Positions 22,556 through 28,687 of a stretch of DNA of 28,687 bases are shown piece by piece. Source of the stretch: DASXIW01 sp036497785 (GTDB lineage: Bacteria > Pseudomonadota > Alphaproteobacteria > Acetobacterales > Acetobacteraceae); NCBI GenBank assembly GCA_036497785.1, contig DASXIW010000123.1, positions 1 to 28,687 of the forward strand, read 5' to 3'. Made by a program: the position numbers and the translations under genes. Position 1 is the first letter of the stretch. Each line of letters starts with the position of its first letter. The notes beneath the pieces were generated by a model. The model made no database searches, was not told the origin of the DNA, and saw only the letters and a program-made list of their open reading frames with translations.

Positions 22556-25243
22556 ATGACCGAAATTAGTCGCTCCGCCTTGTTCGGAAAGCTCAACCCC
22601 ATCGCCTACAAGGCGATCGAGGGTGCCACCGTGTTCTGCAAGCTGCGCGGCAATCCGTATGTCGAGCCGGTCCACTGGCTGCAACAAATCCTGCAGACCC
22701 AGGACAGCGACCTGCACCGGATCATCCGGTATTTCGAGATAGATACGTCCAGGCTCGCCAGCGATATCACCGCGGCGCTGGACCGGCTGCCGCGCGGCGC
22801 CACCGCCATTTCCGATTTCTCCCCCAATATCGAGGAATCCGTCGAGCGCGGCTGGGTGTTCGCCACATTGATGTTCGGCGAGGCGCAGGTACGCACCGGC
22901 CATCTGCTGTTCGGCGGCTTGCGCACCACCACATTGCGCAATGCGCTATATGCGATGAGCCGCCAGTTCGAGCGCGTCAAAGCCGAGACGCTGGGCGATG
23001 AATTCGCGAATATCCTCGCCACCTCGCCGGAAGCCGCCCTCGCCGCCGCCGATGGTTCCGCACTCGGCGCGGTTCCCGGCGAAGCGAGCGGCGCGGTCGC
23101 CCCGGCCGCCATGGGCAAGCAGGAGGCGCTGGCCAAATATTCCGTCGACCTGGCCGAACGGGCGCGCAAGGGCGAGATCGATTCCATCGTCGGCCGCGAC
23201 CAGGAGATCCGCCAGGTCGTCGACGTGCTGATGCGCCGCCGCCAGAACAACCCAATCCTCACCGGCGAGGCCGGCGTCGGCAAAACCGCCGTGGTCGAGG
23301 GCTTCGCGCTGCGCATCGTCGCCGGCGACGTGCCGCCCATGCTGCGCGACGTCAGCCTGCGCACGCTGGATATCGGCCTGTTGCAGGCCGGCGCCAGCAT
23401 GACGGGCGAGTTCGAGAACAGGCTGAAGCAGGTGATCGAGGAAGTGCAATCCTCGCCCAAGCCGATCATCCTGTTCATCGACGAGGCGCATACGCTGATC
23501 GGTGCCGGCGGCGCCGCCGGCACCGGCGACGCCGCCAATCTGCTGAAGCCCGCTCTGGCGCGCGGCACGCTGCGCACCATTGCCGCCACCACCTGGGCCG
23601 AATACAAGAAATATTTCGAGAAGGACCCGGCCCTGACCCGCCGTTTCCAGGTGGTGCAGGTCGATGAGCCCTCCGAGGAAAAAGCCATCCTGATGATGCG
23701 CGGCATCGCCTCGCCGCTGGAGAAGCATCATCGCGTCCAGATCCTGGACGAGGCGATCGATGCGTCGGTCCGCCTGTCCCATCGCTACATCCCCGCCCGC
23801 CAGCTGCCGGACATATCCGTCAGCCTGCTCGACACCGCGGCCGCCCGCGTCGCCGTCAGCCAGCATGCCGTGCCGCCCGAGGTGGATGACTGCCGCAGCC
23901 GCATCCAGGCTCTGGAGACCGAACTGGAAATCATTGGCCGAGAAGGGGCCATCGGAATCGATATCGCCGCGCGCGAGGCCAACGTGACCGAGGCCCTTGC
24001 CACCGAGCGCGAACGCCTGGTCGGGCTTGAGGCGCGCTGGGGCGAGGAGAAGACCATGGTGGACAAGCTGCTCGCTTTGCGCGCGCAGCTGCGCGACGGC
24101 ACCGCGCCGGTGGACGCGCCAATCGGCCCGCCCGCGGATGTCGCGCTGCCCGACAAGGCCGCGATCCTGGAAGAGCTGAAGGCGCTACAAACCCAACTCG
24201 CAGCACATCAGGGCGAAACCCCGCTGATCCTGCCCAGCGTCGACGCGCAGGCCATCGCCGCCGTGGTCGGCGACTGGACCGGCATCCCGGTCGGGCGGAT
24301 GGTCAAGAACGAGGTCCAGGCCGTGCTGAACCTGGCCGGCACACTCAAGCAGCGCGTCATCGGCCAGGATCACGGGCTCGAAATGGTCGCCCGCCGTGTC
24401 CAAACCTCACGCGCCGGCCTCGACAATCCCTCCAAGCCAATCGGCGTGTTCATGCTGTGCAGCCCATCCGGCGTCGGAAAGACCGAGACCGCGCTGGCGC
24501 TGGCAGAATCGCTCTATGGCGGCGAGCAGAACCTGATCACCATCAACATGAGTGAATTCCAGGAGGCGCACACCGTCTCCACCCTGAAGGGCGCGCCACC
24601 GGGCTATGTCGGCTATGGGGAGGGCGGCATCCTGACGGAGGCGGTGCGCCGCAAGCCCTATTCCGTGGTGCTGCTCGACGAGGTCGAGAAAGCGCATAGC
24701 GACGTTCATGAAATCTTCTTCCAGGTCTTCGACAAGGGCGTGATGGAAGACGGCGAAGGCCGGATGATCGACTTCAAGAACACGCTGATCCTGCTCACCT
24801 CCAATGTCGGCACCGACCTGATCATGTCACTCTGCCGCGACCCCGAGCTGATGCCCGAGCCGGACGAGGTGGCCAAGGCGCTGCGCGAGCCGCTGCTGAA
24901 AGTGTTCCCCCCGGCGCTGCTGGGCCGCCTGATCGTCATTCCATACTATCCGCTGAGCGAGACGGTGATGTTCGACATCATCCGCCTGCAACTCGGCCGC
25001 GTAGCCAGGCGCATCGCCGAGCACCACAAGGTGCCGTTCACCTATGACGAGGACGTGGTCAAGCTGATCGCCGCGCGCTGCAACGAACCGGAAAGCGGCG
25101 GCCGCATGATTGACGCGATCATGACCAACACCATGCTGCCGGCAATCAGCGCCGACTTCCTCAATCGTCTGCTGGAAGGCGGGGCGATTTCGCGCGTGCA
25201 TGTCGGCGCGGCGGACAGCGAATTCACCTACGCCATCGAATGA
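22556..25243 (+). CDS. clpV: type VI secretion AAA+ ATPase TssH (ClpV)
   Basis: An 895-residue ClpB-type disaggregase that recycles contracted T6SS sheaths. The N-domain begins RSALFGKLNPIAYKAIEGAT. The first AAA+ domain has Walker A GEAGVGKT (237-244) and Walker B IILFIDEAH (304-312). The middle domain is a coiled coil (about 450-530). The second domain has its Walker A at 636-643, SPSGVGKT. ClpB-family proteins have Gly first (GPTGVGKT or GPSGVGKT), so Ser636 is unusual. NMSEFQEAHTVSTLKGAPPG and SVVLLDEVEKAH follow. GAGG precedes the ATG. The length is typical. The frame is intact although its substrate gene downstream is broken. Confidence 0.94.
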   Translation: MTEISRSALFGKLNPIAYKAIEGATVFCKLRGNPYVEPVHWLQQILQTQDSDLHRIIRYFEIDTSRLASDITAALDRLPRGATAISDFSPNIEESVERGWVFATLMFGEAQVRTGHLLFGGLRTTTLRNALYAMSRQFERVKAETLGDEFANILATSPEAALAAADGSALGAVPGEASGAVAPAAMGKQEALAKYSVDLAERARKGEIDSIVGRDQEIRQVVDVLMRRRQNNPILTGEAGVGKTAVVEGFALRIVAGDVPPMLRDVSLRTLDIGLLQAGASMTGEFENRLKQVIEEVQSSPKPIILFIDEAHTLIGAGGAAGTGDAANLLKPALARGTLRTIAATTWAEYKKYFEKDPALTRRFQVVQVDEPSEEKAILMMRGIASPLEKHHRVQILDEAIDASVRLSHRYIPARQLPDISVSLLDTAAARVAVSQHAVPPEVDDCRSRIQALETELEIIGREGAIGIDIAAREANVTEALATERERLVGLEARWGEEKTMVDKLLALRAQLRDGTAPVDAPIGPPADVALPDKAAILEELKALQTQLAAHQGETPLILPSVDAQAIAAVVGDWTGIPVGRMVKNEVQAVLNLAGTLKQRVIGQDHGLEMVARRVQTSRAGLDNPSKPIGVFMLCSPSGVGKTETALALAESLYGGEQNLITINMSEFQEAHTVSTLKGAPPGYVGYGEGGILTEAVRRKPYSVVLLDEVEKAHSDVHEIFFQVFDKGVMEDGEGRMIDFKNTLILLTSNVGTDLIMSLCRDPELMPEPDEVAKALREPLLKVFPPALLGRLIVIPYYPLSETVMFDIIRLQLGRVARRIAEHHKVPFTYDEDVVKLIAARCNEPESGGRMIDAIMTNTMLPAISADFLNRLLEGGAISRVHVGAADSEFTYAIE

Positions 25244-25380
25244 TGACGCGGCGAACGAATCCGTAACAAATCCGTCACTGGCGGCCTTGCGCCGCTGGTG
25301 GCGGAAATCGCCGCACCAACAGATTTCGCAGTCCCTGAAAGGCGATGATATCTTCGCCCCAGCGACGCCGGGAGCTCAAA

Positions 25381-27196
25381 ATGCAATACGACGTGAACTT
25401 CGGCACTCTTTCCGGCAAGCCCCGCGCCGCCGCCCCAGGCACGAAAATCCGGCTTGCCCTGCTGGGCGATTTCTCAGGGCGCGCCAATGCCGGCCAGCTG
25501 GAAACCGGCGAGTCCTCGCCCGCCGCAAGCCGATCAAGGTCGATGTCGACTCGCTCGACGACATAATGGCGCGCATGAAGCTCTCGCTCACTTTGTCGCT
25601 CGACGGGGACGAGGCTGTGGTAACAGTGCCGATCGCCGCGATGGACGATTTCCATCCCGACCAGATCGTAGACAATGTCGAGCTGTTCGACAGTCTGCGT
25701 GATCTGCGCCGCAATCTCAGCACCAAGGCCGGCTTCGATCGCGCCGCCAAGGAGGTGCTGTCCTGGAGCGGCGAGACCGCGTTGCCGCCGCTACCGCGCA
25801 AGGACGCGGGCTCGGCCATCGCCACCGACCGCAAGCTGTCGGATTTCGCCCGCCTCACCGGCCGACCCAGTGCGGCCGATGCCGCCGAGCAATCGGTCGA
25901 GGCGTTGATGCGCCGACTGGTCGGCTCGCTGGTGCAGCCCGAGAAGGATGCCCGCGCCGAGCAGCTCATCGCCCGGGTGGACGAAGCCCTGTCCATGACC
26001 ATGCGCCGCATCCTGCACCACCCGGACTTCCAAGCCGCCGAAGCGATGTGGCGCGGCGTCGAATTCCTGGTCCGGCGCATCGAGACGGGCGCGCGGATGG
26101 AAATCGTGCTGTACGACGCGTCGGCCGAGGAAATCGCCGCCAATATCGCCGCCGATGACAAGCTGGAAACCAGCTGGCTTTACGGCCTGCTGATCGAACA
26201 GCCGGCGCTGGATGCCCATCAGGGCGCGCTGTCCGCCATCATCGGCCATTACAGCTTCGAGCTGATGCCCCCGCATGCCGATCTGCTCGGCCGCATCGCA
26301 CAGGTCGCCGCAGCTGCCGGCGCGCCGTTCGTCGCCGGCATCGGCCCGGATCCGCTGGAGCTACCGATCCACGAGCAGCACGCCCTCACCAAAGATGCCT
26401 GGACGGCACTGCGCGAACTCCCCGCCGCTGCCTATCTGGGTCTTGCCGCACCACGCTTCCTGCCGCGCATGCCCTATGGCCGCAAATCCGATCCGATCGA
26501 CGCCTTCGCCTTCGAGGAATTCACCCGCCAGGGCGGCCTCTCCGGCATGCTCCGGGGCCATCCCGCGCTGATCCCCGCTCTGCTGCTCGCCGAAACCTTC
26601 GGCCAGCAGGGCAACAAGATGAAGCTCGGCTCGGTCATGGGCGTCGGCGACATGGCCTATTACGTCTACACCGGCCCCGACGGCGACCAGATCGCACTAC
26701 CCTGCACCGAGCGCCTCTATTCCGAGCGCTAGGCCGTGGTGGTGGCCAGTTACGGGGTGATGCCCCTGCTCAGCCCGCGCGGCCGGCCGGAATTGCGGCT
26801 CGGCAGCTGCGCCTCCGTCCACGGCCCCGCTACGGCCCCGCTTTGGCCGGCTTCCGGGCGCCCGTCACCATCGCCGCGAAAGCCGCCCCCCAACCGGCCC
26901 CCGCCATCGCGACGCCGACCGAGGAAGCGATCGAGGAAGCCCCGGCCGAAATGGCCGTTGAGGAGGTCGCGACGGCAGAGATCGAAACCGAAGCCGAGAC
27001 GGAGCCTGCAGCGGATACGCAGGATCTCGATGCGCTGCTCGCAGGCTTGAACGAGCCAACCGAAGCCGCCGCGCCCACCGAGGATGCGACCGACGATCTG
27101 GACGCGCTACTGGCCAGCCTCAATGTCGAGCCACCACCGGCCGCGGCGGAGGAGACCGAAACCGATCTGGATGCGCTGCTCGCCTCGCTCAAGTAA
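25381..27196 (+). pseudogene. fused TssB-TssC type VI sheath protein with three lesions
   Basis: ATG 25381 follows a good GGGAG. The first part is TssB (VipA)-like: FGTLSGKPRAAAPGTKIRLA, then KPIKVDVDSLDDIMARMKLS, then MDDFHPDQIVDNVELFDSLR. The second part is TssC (VipB)-like: RRILHHPDFQAAEAMWRGVE, then LYDASAEEIAANI. Near 25513 one base is missing, probably a C in TCCCTC. At 26730-26732 a TAG replaces a likely CAG. At 26821-26842 an 11-bp duplication shifts frame; collapsing it gives VHGPALAGFRAPV. The C-terminal extension has three motifs of form DLDALLxxL, ending at TAA 27194-27196. The predicted intact product would be about 600 residues. It is probably the substrate of the adjacent ClpV. 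No separate tssB or tssC is in the window. Confidence 0.8.
26821..26842 (+). repeat. 11-bp tandem duplication in the sheath gene
   Basis: ACGGCCCCGCT occurs twice in direct succession. Removing one copy joins VHGPA to LAGFRAPV in one frame, which links the TssC-like end to the repeat-rich tail. The duplication thus explains the last frameshift of the sheath gene. Confidence 0.85.
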
Positions 27197-27199
27197 GAC

Positions 27200-27222
27200 G
27201 AGGCCCGATAAAAGGGGGCCTC
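27200..27222. terminator. hairpin between the sheath gene and the convergent OmpA-like remnant
   Basis: GAGGCCC (27200-27206) pairs with GGGCCTC (27216-27222) around a nine-base loop. It lies immediately after the sheath-gene TAA and overlaps the stop of the OmpA-like remnant. It could terminate both convergent transcripts. A T-run is absent. Confidence 0.4.
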
Positions 27223-27670
27223 AGCGGATACCGGCGCCGACGTCAGGCCGCCGCCGGGGATCCGGCATCTTCACAGCGATGTCGATGCGCTGGCTTTCCT
27301 GCGCCAGCCCCGCCACATCGCCCGCCTCGCGCATGGCCAGGCCGATCCGCCAGGCTTCCACCCCGGCCTTGACCAACGCGTCCTCGACCAGCTGCGCCCG
27401 CAGCCGCGACAGGTCGGCGATCGCTTTGGGACCAGCGGGATCAAGATATTCCACCAGCTCGAGCGTCGCCGTGCCGTTATCCCTCGCCTAGGCCGCGACG
27501 GAGGCGATGACCGTATGCGCATCCTTGTCCAGCGCCGCCGACCATTCGGCAAAGAATACCGAATAGTTCGACGATTTCCGCCGAATGCGCGCCACGATCC
27601 ACGGGTGGATCAGCCACGGGTCGCCCGGCGTTGTCTGCGGGCCGCAATGCTGCACCCACAGCGCGTTCAC
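27221..27670 (-). pseudogene. OmpA-domain protein remnant with in-frame amber codon
   Basis: One frame reads an OmpA-like peptidoglycan-binding domain: NYSVFFAEWSAALDKDAHTV, a TAG at 27490-27488, then GTATLELVEYLDPAGPKA, then LSRLRAQLVEDALVKAGVEA, ending SQRIDIAVK. The order of strand-helix elements and the D-x-x-GPKA and RRID-like segments match PF00691 domains. The TAG replaces what is probably CAG. No signal peptide or proline-rich linker precedes the domain; the sequence upstream of 27670 belongs to the oppositely oriented methyltransferase gene. The gene therefore appears to lack its 5' part as well. OmpA proteins anchor the outer membrane to peptidoglycan; some T6SS loci include such domains, but that link is only positional here. 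Confidence 0.65.
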
Positions 27671-28454
27671 CTCGGATTTCTACCCCGCCGAGACGTGCGA
27701 TCCGGATGGTCCTGCCCCGGGTGCAGCGCGGCGTTGTCTGGCGCGGCTGCTCGAACTGGGGGGATTGAGGCGGAAAACGACGCTCCGGGTGCTCGATTTA
27801 GGCTGTGCTTCTGGCCGTACAAGTTTCGATATCGCGGAAATAAACCCGCATTCGCTCGTTTTAGGGATCGATATCCATCTGGGTCTCTTGCAAATTGCAA
27901 GGCGCGCCGCGGATGGGCGCGTGTCCAATCCGCGCCGGCGGATCGGACTGGTCTATGACCGCCGCCGCTTCGCCGTGGACATACCTGGCGCCGACCGGGT
28001 CGATTTCTGGGCCTGCGATGCGCTGGCCCTGCCGTTCGCGCCCGGCATCGCCGATCTTTGCGTAGCGCTGAATCTGCTCGATTGCGTTCCTGATCCCCGG
28101 CGCCTGTTGGAGAGTCTCGTGCGGGTGACGCGCGTGGACGGGCGGATTTTGCTGGCCACGCCCTATGACTGGTCGACGCGCGCGACGCCGATCGCGGCGT
28201 GGCTCGGCGGGCATTCGCAGCGGGCGGCGCATGGTGGTGCGGGTGAGACGTTTTTGCATGCCTTGCTCGCGGGCGAGGGGTCGCATGCGATCCCCGGGCT
28301 GACATGCGTGGCCGAGCAGGCGGGGTGGCCGTGGCAGACGCGGTTGCATGAGCGCAGCGCCGTGCATTACCGGACTCATCTTCTGGCCCTGCAACGGCGT
28401 TATGGCGGGTCTGGCTGGAATTGTGCTTGCCCGCGCCCAAATACTTTTCCCTGA
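27585..28454 (+). CDS. SAM-dependent methyltransferase, start uncertain
   Basis: The frame encodes up to 289 residues. The SAM loop is RVLDLGCASGRTSFDIAEIN, followed by LGIDIHLGLLQIARRA. FWACDALALPFAPGIADLCV, LNLLDCVPDPRRLLESLVRV and LLATPYDWSTRATPIAAWLG follow in normal class I order. The last segment resembles methyltransferases annotated near ovothiol or mercaptohistidine enzymes, but the substrate is unknown. The first 30 codons overlap the OmpA-like remnant on the other strand and do not look conserved, so the native start may be lost near 27675. No Shine-Dalgarno sequence is visible at 27585. A palindrome and the start of a Tat-exported protein follow. Confidence 0.7.
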   Translation: MRATIHGWISHGSPGVVCGPQCCTHSAFTSDFYPAETCDPDGPAPGAARRCLARLLELGGLRRKTTLRVLDLGCASGRTSFDIAEINPHSLVLGIDIHLGLLQIARRAADGRVSNPRRRIGLVYDRRRFAVDIPGADRVDFWACDALALPFAPGIADLCVALNLLDCVPDPRRLLESLVRVTRVDGRILLATPYDWSTRATPIAAWLGGHSQRAAHGGAGETFLHALLAGEGSHAIPGLTCVAEQAGWPWQTRLHERSAVHYRTHLLALQRRYGGSGWNCACPRPNTFP

Positions 28455-28458
28455 AGAG

Positions 28459-28475
28459 GCAATATACTATATTGC
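28459..28475. promoter_or_regulatory. 17-bp perfect palindrome, candidate operator
   Basis: GCAATATA-C-TATATTGC is a perfect inverted repeat with a one-base centre. It is AT-rich in otherwise GC-rich DNA, so it stands out. It lies 108 bases upstream of the Tat-exported gene. The shape suits a GntR/FadR- or LysR-like dimer site, but no regulator is in the window. A smaller palindrome, TTGCGCCGCAA, is at 28494-28504. The gap 28455-28583 has no gene. Confidence 0.5.
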
Positions 28476-28583
28476 ATACGTGACATGCATTTGTTGCGCC
28501 GCAAAATGAATTGCGGACTGAAATGCAAATGCCGCGAACGGTGACACCAGACTCAAGGGTGCACATCGAAGGGAGGCATGGCG

Positions 28584-28687
28584 ATGGAGTTAACGGAGAA
28601 GCCTTGGCCGTGCCTTACGCGACGTGACATCATGCGAGGCGGCGCGGCCGCCGGAATTGGGGTTGTCGCCGCGCCCTACGTGATCGG
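28584..28687 (+). CDS. Tat-exported protein, N-terminus only (runs off the window)
   Basis: Thirty-four codons are visible. TRRDIMRGGAAAGIGVVA is a twin-arginine signal peptide: two Arg, a small hydrophobic core and a probable cleavage zone still to come. Such leaders are common on periplasmic binding proteins and cofactor-containing enzymes of this group, so the mature function cannot be judged. ATG 28584 is preferred because GGGAGG lies seven bases upstream. The in-frame ATG at 28578 is only one base from that sequence. The upstream palindrome may control it. Confidence 0.7.
   Translation, partial: MELTEKPWPCLTRRDIMRGGAAAGIGVVAAPYVI

Noticed and set aside
26736..27050. A separate small gene after the sheath gene.
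   Set aside because: Its first part continues the sheath sequence after the amber codon in the same frame, and its end is an out-of-frame reading beyond the 11-bp duplication.
20260..27670. Amber recoding: the rgpF-like gene, the sheath gene and the OmpA remnant all have in-frame TAG.
   Set aside because: TAG also serves as the normal stop of the GNAT, tlyA, GST-like and fliJ-like genes, and the affected genes mostly carry other lesions too. CAG and TGG to TAG are the expected transition mutations in GC-rich DNA. No suppressor tRNA or insertion signal is visible.
1..28687. CRISPR arrays, tRNA or rRNA genes, and prophage modules.
   Set aside because: I saw no spaced repeats, no tRNA cloverleaf or rRNA sequence, and no phage structural genes. 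A covariance-model scan was not possible.

Overview
The window is high-GC DNA from an alphaproteobacterium, most likely Rhodospirillales and probably Acetobacteraceae. The evidence is gene content and order: cmk-rpsA-sppA-ihfB-lapA-pyrF-trpF on one strand; an FYDLN acid-domain protein beside aroA; a histone-deacetylase-like gene followed by xseB-ispA-dxs-tlyA; and a class II-like EPSP synthase. The taxonomic placement is inferred from family resemblance, not from a search.

Layout. Positions 1-139 hold the end of an IS630-family element that appears to have inserted at the stop codon of a GNAT acetyltransferase gene. Positions 137-7687 (minus) are a dense housekeeping run: GNAT, trpF, pyrF, a LapA-domain protein, ihfB, sppA, rpsA, cmk and aroA, with ATGA overlaps at pyrF/trpF and aroA/cmk. 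Positions 7803-10640 hold the FYDLN protein, a dinB-type polymerase coupled to a ROK sugar kinase, and a TusA-like protein. Positions 10652-15564 (plus) hold the deacetylase-like gene, xseB, ispA, dxs and tlyA, serving isoprenoid precursor supply plus DNA and RNA functions.

Positions 15574-18420 are the wreck of a flagellar locus. An FlhG/MinD-like ATPase is open, but it is preceded by the probable 3' end of flhF, a fliG broken by a heptamer expansion and a C-run frameshift, a fliF cut to its N-terminal half, and a frameshifted fliJ-like gene. Positions 18518-21342 hold a methyltransferase-glycosyltransferase fusion and a rhamnan-synthesis-F-like gene with an in-frame amber codon. A GST-like gene and a short DUF4337-like remnant follow.

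Positions 22556-27196 are a type VI secretion fragment: an open clpV/tssH, then a fused TssB-TssC sheath gene carrying a frameshift, an amber codon and an 11-bp tandem duplication. The duplication and the heptamer expansion each restore a family-like reading frame when collapsed to one copy. The end of the window has an OmpA-domain remnant (third amber), a methyltransferase gene with an unclear start, a strong palindrome, and the start of a Tat-exported protein.

The main message is selective decay. Central metabolism, translation and replication genes read cleanly, while motility, contractile secretion and surface-glycan genes are broken. This fits a lineage changing lifestyle. The least conventional items are the single-chain TssB-TssC sheath with three C-terminal DLDALLxxL motifs, the surviving FlhG-like ATPase that lacks one conserved Asp, and the methyltransferase-glycosyltransferase fusion.
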